From: Burkholderia sp. WSM2230
GTDB lineage: Bacteria > Pseudomonadota > Gammaproteobacteria > Burkholderiales > Burkholderiaceae
Assembly (NCBI RefSeq): GCF_000472445.1
Contig: NZ_AXAJ01000005.1
Coordinates: 124,626 to 188,625, forward strand
DNA: 64,000 nt
Direction: 5' to 3'
Position numbers and translations under genes: made by a program. A model generated the notes under the pieces. The model did not search any database, was not told where the DNA came from, and was given only the letters and a program-made list of their open reading frames with translations. Shown one piece after another: positions 9,391 to 18,232 of the stretch (positions are counted from its first letter, which is position 1; every line of letters begins with the position of its first letter).

Positions 9391-9457
9391 TCCTGGAAGA
9401 GCTCACCTTTGCGGTGACCTCCTGGAAGTCCTCACCATCCTGGAACGGCTCACCTTT
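9391..9457 (-). repeat. Three iteron-like repeats in an intergenic region
   Basis: On the minus strand, GGTGAG-N5-TCCAGGA occurs three times (motif spans 9391-9410, 9420-9439, 9438-9457) in the 400-bp gap between the lipoprotein and the cyclase. The halves match the GGTGAG and CGGGA blocks of the origin iterons, with CAGGA in place of CGGGA. Nothing else is recognisable in 9100-9496. Confidence 0.5.
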
Positions 9458-9496
9458 GGCGATATTCGAGCGCGACTTGCGGACTGAGGCGACGTG

Positions 9497-10726
9497 TTAT
9501 CGCGTCAGCCTGATTACGTTCGAAAGCCCCGCTGCAGGCGAGGTGCCGAAGCTATACGTCGAACGGCCGCTGCGCTTGGCTACGTACATGGCTGCATCGG
9601 CGACATCGAGCAATCCACCCACGCTCTGTACCCGGTCGGGAAACGTGGCGATGCCGATGCTCACGCCAATAGGGAAACGCTCGCCATACTCGCGTTCGCC
9701 CACTGCACGCACGCTCGCAAGGAGGCGTTCGGCGAGATCCCTCAATTGCGAGTCGTCGCCGCAATCGGCTGCGAGCAAGACGAACTCGTCGCCACCCACG
9801 CGGGCCAGCATGTCGTTCTGGCGCGTCGCCGCCCGCAACGATTCGGCAAGCCGGCGCAACAGCACGTCGCCGGCGCTATGGCCCATCGCGTCGTTGACGT
9901 TCTTGAAGCCGTCTATGTCAAGGTATAGGAGTGCGACTCGCCGGGATTCGTCTGCCTTACCCGCCAGCTCGTCGATGGCGGACAGCAGCCGACGGCGGTT
10001 CGGAAGTTGCGTCAGCGTGTCCTGCGCGGCTTGTTGATCGAGCGCATTCGAATAGGCATGCACCCTCGCGAACGCGCGGCGCTGAATATAAACCGTGTAC
10101 GTCATCAGGCAGCACACGAGCACAGCCATGGCCACGAGCGCGGCGCTTCCGAACACGAGGCGCTCGTGAGCGTCCTGCATGGCCGCTCTGCGTCTTTCGC
10201 GCCAGTCGTTCAGCAACAGGCCGAGATTCTGGCGCAGCCCGTCCATGTAAAGCTTGCCTTCATTCGTCTGCACGAGCGCGATGGCGGCCGCGCTGTTGCC
10301 GCTGCGGGCCAGTTCGATGGTACGCGCGAGTTCCGTCACCTTGTCGGTCTTCGCATGCTCGACACGGCGCACGAGTTCGAGCGATTTTTCGTCGCTGCCT
10401 GCCGCCTGTTGCAGGTGCAGTATCGTGTCGTCCAGATCGCGAATGCCCTGGCGGTAGGGCACGAGGTAACTTTCGTCGCCTGTCAGCAGATAGCCGCGCT
10501 GGCCGGTCTCCGCGTTCTCGAGATCGTGCAGCACCCGATTCGCGGCGCTGAGCACGGTGAACGCTTCCTCGTCGCGCAGACCGTCCGCGACGATAACCTT
10601 CGCTTCGTACACAAACAGACCAGCCGCGACGAGCAAGCCAACGGCCATGCTGACGTAAAGCGCAATGAAACGGTTTCGGTCAGCTTTCGCAGAGCGGAAC
10701 AGACGCGCGGGCACAAGCGGCTCCAA
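9497..10726 (-). CDS. CHASE3-GGDEF diguanylate cyclase
   Basis: A 409-residue membrane protein that should make cyclic di-GMP from GTP. TM1 is near residues 20-41, then a CHASE3-type periplasmic sensor (LENAETGQRGYLLTGDESYL), TM2 near residue 190, and a GGDEF domain. The active-site GGDEF is intact at residues 311-315, and an RxxD inhibitory site (RQND) lies five residues before it, so product inhibition is expected. The gene stands alone between two intergenic regions. The ligand of the CHASE3 domain is unknown. Confidence 0.92.
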   Translation of the reverse strand: MEPLVPARLFRSAKADRNRFIALYVSMAVGLLVAAGLFVYEAKVIVADGLRDEEAFTVLSAANRVLHDLENAETGQRGYLLTGDESYLVPYRQGIRDLDDTILHLQQAAGSDEKSLELVRRVEHAKTDKVTELARTIELARSGNSAAAIALVQTNEGKLYMDGLRQNLGLLLNDWRERRRAAMQDAHERLVFGSAALVAMAVLVCCLMTYTVYIQRRAFARVHAYSNALDQQAAQDTLTQLPNRRRLLSAIDELAGKADESRRVALLYLDIDGFKNVNDAMGHSAGDVLLRRLAESLRAATRQNDMLARVGGDEFVLLAADCGDDSQLRDLAERLLASVRAVGEREYGERFPIGVSIGIATFPDRVQSVGGLLDVADAAMYVAKRSGRSTYSFGTSPAAGLSNVIRLTR

Positions 10727-10931
10727 AGCGGTGTAGGAAGCCGAATGATACTGGAGAGCTGCGATTCGTTCGTTACACGCCGCCAGGTGTGGCCGATGCC
10801 GGCCAGCGGCTTGATGTCGCGCATGAACTGCAATGCGGAAAATCCGGCTATGTCGAACGGCTCTGCAACGCCTTGGGCTCCGTACTTTTATCGCCTCGCT
10901 TTACATCTTGCGTCTGCGACGTTTCTTCCGC

Positions 10932-10954
10932 CTTGACGCTTGGGAAGCGTCAAG
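10932..10954. terminator. Perfect inverted repeat, possible terminator
   Basis: CTTGACGCTT (10932-10941) pairs perfectly with AAGCGTCAAG (10945-10954) around a 3-nt loop, 52 bp beyond the stop of the leftward SDR gene. There is no clear T-run on either side, so it may act by hairpin only or be regulatory. The rest of the 10727-11006 gap shows nothing recognisable. Confidence 0.4.
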
Positions 10955-11006
10955 ATAGCCGCGATTCGCGGCGTTGCGACGCCCCGGTCAATCATCAGGC
11001 ACGCCT

Positions 11007-11753
11007 TCAGCGCGTGCCGCAATCCATATCGATGGTCACCGCATTCATGTAAGCGTTCCCAATGATGTGCTCGACGAGAGCCGCAAACTCGTCCGGTTTG
11101 CCCATGCGGCGCGGGAACAGCATTCTTTCGACGAGCGCGTCGGAGACCTTCAGCGGCATACCGGCGGACATGCCGGACTCAAATAGACCGGGCGCCACCG
11201 TAACCACACGGATGCCATGCTCGGCGAGGTCACGCGCGATGGGAAGCGTCATGCCGATCACGCCTGCCTTGCTCGCGCTATACGCAGCCTGGCCCATTTG
11301 CCCCTGGCGCGCGGCGCCGGACGACGTATTGATGATGACGCCGCGTTCGCCTGTATCCGCAGGCGCGTTCTTCGTCATTGCAAGCGCCGCGTGGCGAATC
11401 ACGTTGAAGGTGCCCGTGAGATTGACGGACAGCACCCGATTCCATACATCGGACGGAAACAACTGGCCCTTGGAGACGGTCTTGCAGGGACCGAGGACTC
11501 CAGCGCAGCTGACTGCTACATGGACAGCGCCATGCCTGTCGAGAACGGCGTCGATGCCAGCTTTCACGCTCGACTCGTTGGCGACGTCGACGGCGATACC
11601 GGTCATGTCCGGGCCGAGTGCCTCACTGAGTTTCGACTGGTCCAGATCGAAGCCGACTACACGTGCGCCCGCTGCCGCAAGTTTTTGACAAGTCGCCAGA
11701 CCGAGACCAGATGCGGCGCCTGTCACAATTGCTACCGCGTTTTTCAAATTCAT
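11007..11753 (-). CDS. SDR dehydrogenase, type II 3-hydroxyacyl-CoA dehydrogenase (HSD10-like)
   Basis: A 248-residue short-chain dehydrogenase with the NAD-binding motif VTGAASGLGLA near the N terminus, an acidic residue after beta-2 (GFDLD) favouring NAD, and the catalytic Ser plus YSASK. The sequence resembles HSD17B10-type enzymes that oxidise 3-hydroxyacyl-CoA and 2-methyl-3-hydroxyacyl-CoA. That suits a pathway for methyl-branched chains, as its racemase neighbour suggests. It is divergent from the racemase gene, and a regulon palindrome lies in the shared 215-bp gap. Confidence 0.85.
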   Translation of the reverse strand: MNLKNAVAIVTGAASGLGLATCQKLAAAGARVVGFDLDQSKLSEALGPDMTGIAVDVANESSVKAGIDAVLDRHGAVHVAVSCAGVLGPCKTVSKGQLFPSDVWNRVLSVNLTGTFNVIRHAALAMTKNAPADTGERGVIINTSSGAARQGQMGQAAYSASKAGVIGMTLPIARDLAEHGIRVVTVAPGLFESGMSAGMPLKVSDALVERMLFPRRMGKPDEFAALVEHIIGNAYMNAVTIDMDCGTR

Positions 11754-11893
11754 CTGCCATCCTCACTTTTTTCGTTAATGCGCGACGCTGTGACAGCAAC
11801 TTACGTCCCTCGGAAAGACGCAGTCACTCGATCAACAGGTTCATTCGCATTGCGGTTCCGTAGAAGGATAGGCGATGGTTTATGACCATTGTC

Positions 11894-11910
11894 CCCCTCA
11901 AGAATAGGGG
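11894..11910. promoter_or_regulatory. Regulon palindrome 1 (CCCCTC-N5-TAGGGG)
   Basis: CCCCTCAAGAATAGGGG, within the longer dyad 11893-11911, lies 58 bp before the racemase start and 140 bp before the divergent SDR start. It is one of five similar sites in 11-38 kb and a candidate operator for the LuxR/MalT-like regulator at 22963. Confidence 0.7.
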
Positions 11911-11968
11911 GAGCCGCGGCTACGGGTGCTCACTATCATTGGTTGCATCCCATAAAACGTAGCCACCC

Positions 11969-13081
11969 ATGACAACGAAGAGACAAGGTCCGCTAGCCGG
12001 ACTCAAGGTGCTGGAAATCGCGGGCATTGGACCGGGTCCGTTCTGCGGCATGCTGTTTGCGGACCTCGGCGCGGATGTCGTCGTGGTGGACCGCGCCGAG
12101 GCGGATCCCGGCGCGCTCGATCTCGGCAGCGCGCAGATCGCCAATCGCGGCAAGCGTTCGGTGAGCGTGGATCTGAAGACACCCGAAGGCGTCGAAGCGG
12201 TGCTGCGTCTCGTCGAGCAGTGCGATGCGCTGATCGAAGGCATGCGGCCAGGCGTCATGGAGCGGCTGGGTCTCGGACCGCACGTCTGCCTGCAACGCAA
12301 TCCGCGCCTCGTCTATGGACGCATGACCGGTTGGGGTCAGCATGGCCCGCTCGCGCACGCCGCGGGCCACGACCTGAATTACATCGCGCTGTCCGGCGCC
12401 CTCTGGTACGCAGGCCAACCCGGCGAGGCGCCGATCACTCCACCAAGCCTTGTCGGCGATGTGGGCGGCGGCTCGATGTACCTTGCCGTGGGCCTGCTCG
12501 CGGGCATCATGAATGCACGCGCCACGGGCACGGGCCAGGTCGTCGATGCGGCCATTGTCGACGGCAGCGCGCATATGACGTCGCTACTGCTGGCGTTGCA
12601 GGCATCCGGACACATGCGCACAGAACGCGGCCAGAGCCTGCTGGACGGACCGCACTGGTACAACACCTACCAATGCGCGGACGGCGCATATATCTCCGTT
12701 GGCTCTCTGGAGCCGAAGTTCTACCGCGAGTTGCGCGAGAAGCTCGGTCTTGGCAGCGACCCCGAGTTCGACCAACCCCACGATCCCTCTGCATGGCCGC
12801 GCTTGCGCGAGCGGCTCGCTTTGCTCTTCGCGAGCCGCAGCCGCGATGAATGGCGCGCGCTGCTCGAAGGCACGGACGCGTGCTTCGCGCCAGTACTGAC
12901 TCCCGACGAAGCAGCCGATCACCCGCACATGCGCGCGCGCGGCGTCTACATCCGCGAGGACGGCGTGCTGCAAGCGTCGCCTGCTCCACGCTTTTCCGCG
13001 ACGCCCGCTGGACGCCCCGGGCCGATTCCACGACGCGGCGAGCACAACGAAGCCGTGCTGCGCGACTGGTCGGGCGGCTGA
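11969..13081 (+). CDS. Alpha-methylacyl-CoA racemase (CaiB/BaiF family)
   Basis: This 370-residue CoA-transferase family III protein starts with the typical GPLAGLKVLEIAGIGPGPFC segment. GHDLNYIALSG (His134) and the GDVGGGS segment (Asp164) match the catalytic His and Asp of alpha-methylacyl-CoA racemases rather than formyl- or carnitine-CoA transferases. The enzyme would interconvert 2R- and 2S-methylacyl-CoA so that S-specific dehydrogenases can act on both, as in breakdown of steroid side chains or pristanic acid. It probably forms an operon with the acyl-CoA dehydrogenase 49 bp downstream and is preceded by regulon palindrome 1. Confidence 0.85.
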   Translation: MTTKRQGPLAGLKVLEIAGIGPGPFCGMLFADLGADVVVVDRAEADPGALDLGSAQIANRGKRSVSVDLKTPEGVEAVLRLVEQCDALIEGMRPGVMERLGLGPHVCLQRNPRLVYGRMTGWGQHGPLAHAAGHDLNYIALSGALWYAGQPGEAPITPPSLVGDVGGGSMYLAVGLLAGIMNARATGTGQVVDAAIVDGSAHMTSLLLALQASGHMRTERGQSLLDGPHWYNTYQCADGAYISVGSLEPKFYRELREKLGLGSDPEFDQPHDPSAWPRLRERLALLFASRSRDEWRALLEGTDACFAPVLTPDEAADHPHMRARGVYIREDGVLQASPAPRFSATPAGRPGPIPRRGEHNEAVLRDWSGG

Positions 13082-13130
13082 TCCGCAACTCATCACCTGA
13101 AACGCATGACCAACGCGAAGGCAGAACCCC

Positions 13131-14276
13131 ATGACTGACACCTCCAACGCATTCTTCACCGAGCAGCAGACGCTGATTCGCAATACCGCGCGGCGCGTGG
13201 CAAGCGAGATCGTAGCGCCGACCGCTGCGCAACGCGACCTCACCTCCGCGTGGCCGCGCAACGAGCTTAAGGCCCTCGCCGAACTCGGCTTTCTCGGCAT
13301 GCTGATCCCCGAGCAATACGGCGGCACCGAGGCTGGCGTGCTCGACTTCTGCCTCGCGCAACACGAAATTGCCGCAGTGGATGCGGGCCTCGCCACTATC
13401 GTGCACGTTCACAATTTCACGGCGATGAGCATCGTCAAGCATGGCACGGAAGAACAGAAGCAGCGTTATCTGCCCGCCATGGCGAGCGGCGAATCGATCG
13501 GCGCTTTCCTGTTGACCGAGCCGCACGCCGGTTCCGATACCGCGGCGCTGCGCGCCACCGCGCGCCGCGAAGGCGACCATTACGTGCTCAACGGAACGAA
13601 GCAGTTCATTTCGAACGGCAGCGAGGCCGGAGTCGGCGTCGCGTTCGCCATCACGGACAAAACGGCCGGCAAGCGCGGCGCGAGCACGTTCATCATCGAC
13701 CCCAAAGCGCCCGGTTATCACGTGACGCGCGTGGAAAACAAGCTCGGTCAGCACACCGCGCATACCGCGCAGATCGCGCTCGAGGACTATCGCGTGCCGG
13801 CGGCGAACCTGCTCGGCGGCGAAGGCGACGGTTATCGCACCGTAATGAGCGGGCTTTCGGATGGCCGGATCGGTATCGGCTTTATCGCGGCGGGTGTGGC
13901 GCGCGCGGCACTGGACGCTGCGGTTCGCTACGCGCGCGAACGCGAAGCCTACGGCGCGCCCATCATCAAGCTCCAGGGCGTGGCGTTCGACCTCGCTGAC
14001 ATGGCGGCACAAGTGGAGGTTGCCTGGCAGTATTGCGTCCACGCTGCGCGCTTGCGCGATGCGGGGGTGGACTGCATCAAGGAAGCCTCTATTGCAAAGA
14101 TGTTCGCCAGTGAGATTGCCGAAAAGGTCTGCTCGGACGCGCTACAAATCCACGGCGGCTACGGCTATCTGACTGACTTCGCTGTCGAGCGCTATTTGCG
14201 CGACGTGCGCATCTGCAAGATTTATGAAGGGACGAGCCACATTCAGAAGCTGATCATTTCGCGGCATCTTGGGTGA
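13131..14276 (+). CDS. Acyl-CoA dehydrogenase
   Basis: A 381-residue FAD enzyme of normal family length, with the flavin/substrate segment LLTEPHAGSDTAALR, the ISNGSEAG region, and the catalytic base in YEGTSHIQ (Glu366). It introduces the alpha-beta double bond into an acyl-CoA and passes electrons to electron-transfer flavoprotein. Lying directly behind the methylacyl-CoA racemase, it may prefer 2-methyl-branched substrates; this is inference. A convergent terminator follows. Confidence 0.92.
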   Translation: MTDTSNAFFTEQQTLIRNTARRVASEIVAPTAAQRDLTSAWPRNELKALAELGFLGMLIPEQYGGTEAGVLDFCLAQHEIAAVDAGLATIVHVHNFTAMSIVKHGTEEQKQRYLPAMASGESIGAFLLTEPHAGSDTAALRATARREGDHYVLNGTKQFISNGSEAGVGVAFAITDKTAGKRGASTFIIDPKAPGYHVTRVENKLGQHTAHTAQIALEDYRVPAANLLGGEGDGYRTVMSGLSDGRIGIGFIAAGVARAALDAAVRYAREREAYGAPIIKLQGVAFDLADMAAQVEVAWQYCVHAARLRDAGVDCIKEASIAKMFASEIAEKVCSDALQIHGGYGYLTDFAVERYLRDVRICKIYEGTSHIQKLIISRHLG

Positions 14277-14415
14277 GGGCGGCGGCGTTGGCTTGTGCCG
14301 ACGCCCATCATCGCGCACGGTGCATTGCGCGCCGTGCATGCCGTTCGTTCGCGGGCAACGTTGGGCCTGACCGCTCGCGCGAGGCAAATGAATTCGCAAC
14401 CCTACCAATGCAAAA

Positions 14416-14436
14416 GTCGCCGCACATCGCGGCGAC
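14416..14436. terminator. Convergent terminator hairpin
   Basis: GTCGCCGC (14416-14423) pairs with GCGGCGAC (14429-14436) around a 5-nt loop. On the minus strand it is followed by TTTTG, and on the plus strand by CGTTTA. It separates the convergent dehydrogenase (13131) and SDR (14462) genes. Confidence 0.65.
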
Positions 14437-14461
14437 CGTTTAGCTTTGTGCGGTTGCTTAT

Positions 14462-15364
14462 TTATTGGTCGCAGACCAGTTTGAGGAACGCCTGCACCTG
14501 GTGGCCCGATTCATCGTAAGCGCGAGCCGTGCTCCAGTTCGCGATATCGCCGAAGCGCGCCGCGACACCTTCGGGCGTGATTTCTTCATCGGGCAGCAGC
14601 ACCGGTTTCGTTTCCACCACCGTCGCAGCGGCAAACGCGCCGCCGCCGGCCGCAACGATAGTCTTCGACGGCGCTTCGTCGCTCGCGAGGAATAGCACGG
14701 CGGGCGTCACGCGCTCCGGCTGGATACGCTGCAACATTGCTTCCGGCAGAATATCGGCCGTCATGCGCGTCGCAGCGACCGGCGCAATCGTGTTCACCTT
14801 GATATTGTTCTTGCGGCCCTCGGTGGTCAGCGCGTTCATCAGCCCGATTACGCCCATCTTGGCCGCGCCGTAGTTCGCCTGGCCAAAATTGCCATACATG
14901 CCCGACGAAGACGTGGTCATCACAATGCGCCCGTAGCCTTGCTCGCGCATGATTTCCCACACCGCCTTCGAGCAGTTGATCGAGCCCATCAGGTGCACGT
15001 CCAGCACCGCGCTGATGTCACGCATTTCGAGCTTCGCAAAGCTCTTGTCGCGCAAGATGCCAGCGTTGTTCACGAGAATGTCGACACGCCCGAATTCGGC
15101 TGCGGCGCGCTTGACCATCGCCTGCACCTGCTCGTAATCGGCCACGTTTGCGCCGTCCGCAATGGCGGTGCCGCCCGCCTTGCGGATTTCCTCGACCACG
15201 GCCAGCGCGGCTTCAGAAGATCCACCCGTGCCATCGCGCGCGCCGCCAAAGTCATTGACGACGACTTTCGCCCCGCGCCCGGCGAACGCGAGTGCGTGAG
15301 CGCGACCGAGCCCAGCACCCGCGCCCGTCACAATCGCGACCTTTCCGTCGAAACGAATACTCAT
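14462..15364 (-). CDS. SDR 3-hydroxyacyl-CoA dehydrogenase, peroxisomal MFE-2-like
   Basis: A 300-residue short-chain dehydrogenase with VTGAGAGLGRAHALAFA, NNAGILRDKSF and the catalytic YGAAK. The NDFGG...GTGGSSEAA insertion after beta-2 and the C-terminal tail are characteristic of the dehydrogenase part of multifunctional enzyme type 2 (HSD17B4), which works on 3R-hydroxyacyl-CoA of branched and steroid chains. The adjacent MaoC-type hydratase supplies exactly that stereochemistry, so the pair acts as a split MFE-2. A clear AGGAGA ribosome-binding site precedes the ATG. Last gene of the leftward operon. Confidence 0.88.
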   Translation of the reverse strand: MSIRFDGKVAIVTGAGAGLGRAHALAFAGRGAKVVVNDFGGARDGTGGSSEAALAVVEEIRKAGGTAIADGANVADYEQVQAMVKRAAAEFGRVDILVNNAGILRDKSFAKLEMRDISAVLDVHLMGSINCSKAVWEIMREQGYGRIVMTTSSSGMYGNFGQANYGAAKMGVIGLMNALTTEGRKNNIKVNTIAPVAATRMTADILPEAMLQRIQPERVTPAVLFLASDEAPSKTIVAAGGGAFAAATVVETKPVLLPDEEITPEGVAARFGDIANWSTARAYDESGHQVQAFLKLVCDQ

Positions 15365-15400
15365 GCGTATATCTCCTGATTCATTGTCAATAAGGGAACA

Positions 15401-15856
15401 TCAGGGAAAGAGCCGTGTGATCGATTCCGCGATGCACGCAGGCTTTTGCGCGCCTTCGCATTCGACGGTCATCTCAGTCTTCAGCTGCGCGCCGCCGCCG
15501 TTCAGCGCGGTCCAATCCATCAGCCTGAAGTGCGCGCGCAGACGGCTGTTCACCGGCACCGGCGCAATGAAGCGCACCTTGTCGAGCCCATAATTCAGGC
15601 CGCTCCTTGTTTCCTTGATTTCGAAAGCGGTAGCGAGAAACGCGGGCAGCAGGCTTAGCGTCAGAAAGCCGTGCGCGATGGTGCCACCAAACGGCCCCTG
15701 CTTCGCACGCTCGACGTCTACGTGAATCCATTGGTGATCGCCGGTTGCGTCCGCGAACTGGTTGATGCGCTGCTGATCGATCAACAGCCAGTCACTGGTG
15801 CCGATCCGTTCACCGACAAGCGGCTGCAAGTCTGCAATCTTCTCGAAACTCTTCAT
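15401..15856 (-). CDS. MaoC-family (R)-specific enoyl-CoA hydratase
   Basis: A 151-residue hot-dog-fold protein. The hydratase-2 motif is intact: ADATGDHQWIH carries the catalytic Asp and His, followed by GGTIAHGFLTLSLL. It adds water to a trans-2-enoyl-CoA to give the 3R-hydroxyacyl-CoA, the substrate of the MFE-2-like SDR encoded next. Start and upstream stop overlap by 4 bp (ATGA) with the acyl-CoA dehydrogenase gene, showing translational coupling. The single-domain length is usual for bacterial MaoC hydratases. Confidence 0.9.
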   Translation of the reverse strand: MKSFEKIADLQPLVGERIGTSDWLLIDQQRINQFADATGDHQWIHVDVERAKQGPFGGTIAHGFLTLSLLPAFLATAFEIKETRSGLNYGLDKVRFIAPVPVNSRLRAHFRLMDWTALNGGGAQLKTEMTVECEGAQKPACIAESITRLFP

Positions 15857-17007
15857 GCGTGGTTTTCCTTTTCAAGCAGATTCTTTTGCAGCTGTGCCGC
15901 GCATACGGCGTCATGCGCGTCGCCGCTTCCGAATAACACGTCGGCCACAACCGCGCGTTTGTAGAAGTGACCCACCTGGTATTCTTCCGTCATGCCGATG
16001 CCGCCGTGCAACTGGATGGCTTGCGCGCAGACGAAGCGAGCAGCTCGTCCGACGATCGACTTGGCCTGCGAGACGGCACGCAGCCGCGCCGGTTCGTCGC
16101 CGTTTTCGATCGACGCAAGAAGCGCGTACAGCATCGAGCGCGCGAGTTCCATTTCGACGGCCATGTCGGCCATGCGATGCTGCAACACCTGGAACGTGGC
16201 GATAGGCACACCGAACTGCTTGCGCACTTTCAGATACTCGGCCGTGAGTTCAATCGCCCGTTCCATTCCGCCGATCAGTTCCGCGCATAGCGCAGCCGTC
16301 GCATGCGCCAGACCGTGGCGCAGCGCCAGCAAGCCTTTGCCGGGTTCGCCCAGCACCGCATCGCGCGTGACGTGTACCTGCTCGAACGCCAGTTCGGCGG
16401 CGAAACTTCCGTCGTGCAGCGCAAGCACGCGGCGCGAGACTCCAGGCGTTTCCGCATGCACGAGAAAGAGCGTGATGCCGTCTGTGTCCGGCGTGATTGC
16501 CGACACGATGAAGCTGTCCGCATCCGCGCCGCCCAGCACCAGCGTTTTGCTGCCGCCAAGCGAATAGCCATTCGACGTTGCGCTCGCACGCAAGCTCACC
16601 GTTTCCGGAAAGCCGCGCGACTGAGCTTCGCTGTACGCAAGCGCGAACTTGCGCGAGCCGTCAGCGAGTTGCGGCAGCCAGCGTTCGTTCTGCGACGGCG
16701 TGCCCGCCGCCAGCAGCGTTTGCGCAGCGAGCACGGCGCAGCCGAGATACGGCTGCGTAACGAGTCCACGCCCGAATTCTTGCGCGATCAGCACCGTATC
16801 GATCAATGTGCCGCCAAGACCGCCGTATGCCTCCGGCAGCGCCGCCGCCAGCCAGCCGTTCGCCGCGAAAGTTTGCCAATGCGTCGCGTCGCATGTGGAG
16901 CGCGCGTTGATGAGCGCGGTGCGGGCCTCGAAGCTGTATGCCCTTCCCACGAAACGACGGACACTGTCCTGCAGCAGTTGCTGCTCTGCATTGAGATTGA
17001 AGTTCAT
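15853..17007 (-). CDS. Acyl-CoA dehydrogenase subunit without canonical catalytic Glu (FadE/ChsE-like)
   Basis: A 384-residue member of the acyl-CoA dehydrogenase fold. The C-terminal region reads LHGGIGMTEEYQVGHFYKRA, then LFGSGDAHD where classical enzymes have YEGTSEIQ, so the usual Glu is absent. The next gene upstream encodes a second dehydrogenase-like protein. Such adjacent pairs form alpha2-beta2 enzymes in steroid side-chain degradation (ChsE1-ChsE2, FadE28-FadE29), where only one subunit type carries the base. I infer that this is the non-catalytic partner. The start lies 15 bp beyond the partner's stop codon, with no clear ribosome-binding site. Confidence 0.85.
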   Translation of the reverse strand: MNFNLNAEQQLLQDSVRRFVGRAYSFEARTALINARSTCDATHWQTFAANGWLAAALPEAYGGLGGTLIDTVLIAQEFGRGLVTQPYLGCAVLAAQTLLAAGTPSQNERWLPQLADGSRKFALAYSEAQSRGFPETVSLRASATSNGYSLGGSKTLVLGGADADSFIVSAITPDTDGITLFLVHAETPGVSRRVLALHDGSFAAELAFEQVHVTRDAVLGEPGKGLLALRHGLAHATAALCAELIGGMERAIELTAEYLKVRKQFGVPIATFQVLQHRMADMAVEMELARSMLYALLASIENGDEPARLRAVSQAKSIVGRAARFVCAQAIQLHGGIGMTEEYQVGHFYKRAVVADVLFGSGDAHDAVCAAQLQKNLLEKENHA

Positions 17008-17021
17008 GATCGGCAGGCGGC

Positions 17022-18221
17022 TCAGAGTTGAAACAGCATCTTCGCGATGATGCCGCGCTGGACCTCGCTGGTCCCGCCGTAGATCGTCGACGCGCGGCGG
17101 AAGAACATCTCGTTGGCCACACCGCGGCCAAGGTCCTGAAACGGCAACGGCTCGCTATGGCAAGGATCGTGGGGCTCGGGGTAGGCAACCGCGCCGTAGT
17201 CTCCAAGCGCCTCGACCATGAACTCGCTGATGCGCTGCTGCAACTCCGTGCCGCGCACTTTCAGAATCGATCCGAGCGCATGCGCCGCCGGGCTGTGATC
17301 CTGCTCCATCGCCGCGACACGCTGAACCATCATCGCAATCGCGTTGACCTCCGCTTCCAGACGGGCGAGCCGCAACGCGAATGCCGGCTGTGCGATCAGC
17401 GGCTCACCCGCGAAACGTTGCACTGTGGCCAGTTGGCGCAACTGGATCAGATAGCGACGCAGCATGGGCAGCTCGGCCGCACTCGCATGCTCGTTGTTGA
17501 GCAGAAACTTGGTGATGTTCCAGCCGTCGCCTTCCGCGCCAACGCGATTGGCGACCGGCACGCGCACGTTGTCGAAGAACGTTTCGTTCAGGTGATGACA
17601 GTCGTCGATACTGCGGATGGGACGCACAGTAATGCCGGGCGTCTTCATGTCGACCAGCAGGAAGCTGATGCCGGCCTGCTTCTTCACCTCGGTGTCGGTG
17701 CGCACGAGCAGGAAAATCCAGTCGGACTCGTGTGCATAGCTCGTCCAGATCTTTTGGCCATTGACCACATAGCAATCGGCGTCGCGCTCGGCGCGCGTAC
17801 GCAGCGACGCCAGGTCCGATCCTGAACCCGGCTCCGAGAAGCCTTGGCACCACAGACGCTCGCCATTCAGAATGTGCGGCACATGGGCGAGCTTCTGTTC
17901 TTCAGACGCAAATTCGTTCAGCACCGGCCCGAGCAGCTTCTGCGCGAAGCCGTCCTGCGTTGGAGCACCTGCCGCCACGCACTCTTCGTCGAATACAAGA
18001 CGCTGCAATACGGTCCAGCCTGTGCCGCCGTCTTTCTTCGCCCAGTAGGGCGCGCCCCAGCCTTTGCCGTTGAGAATCTTCTGCCAGCGCACGAGGTCCG
18101 GGCGCATGGAGCGAACGCTTCCGACGGGCTTGCCCGCCAGGTCGCGCGGCAGATGCTCACGCAAGAATGCACGAACTTCCTCGCGGAAAGCATCGAGCCC
18201 GGGATCGGGTTGAAAATCCAT
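17022..18221 (-). CDS. Acyl-CoA dehydrogenase, likely catalytic subunit of a heteromeric pair
   Basis: A 399-residue protein with QGFSEPGSGSDLASLRTRAE and NGQKIWTSYAHESDW, typical of dehydrogenases acting on bulky acyl-CoA such as steroid side chains. The C-terminal motif is YGGTSEVQRGII, with Gly replacing the usual Glu. A glutamate in FLLNNEHAS may be the base, as in isovaleryl-type enzymes. I chose the start at 18221 because a GAGGGAGA ribosome-binding site precedes it and the longer frame adds 46 Arg-rich residues. It sits between the thiolase (11 bp) and its presumed partner subunit (14 bp). Confidence 0.88.
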   Translation of the reverse strand: MDFQPDPGLDAFREEVRAFLREHLPRDLAGKPVGSVRSMRPDLVRWQKILNGKGWGAPYWAKKDGGTGWTVLQRLVFDEECVAAGAPTQDGFAQKLLGPVLNEFASEEQKLAHVPHILNGERLWCQGFSEPGSGSDLASLRTRAERDADCYVVNGQKIWTSYAHESDWIFLLVRTDTEVKKQAGISFLLVDMKTPGITVRPIRSIDDCHHLNETFFDNVRVPVANRVGAEGDGWNITKFLLNNEHASAAELPMLRRYLIQLRQLATVQRFAGEPLIAQPAFALRLARLEAEVNAIAMMVQRVAAMEQDHSPAAHALGSILKVRGTELQQRISEFMVEALGDYGAVAYPEPHDPCHSEPLPFQDLGRGVANEMFFRRASTIYGGTSEVQRGIIAKMLFQL

Positions 18222-18232
18222 CGATGTCTCCC

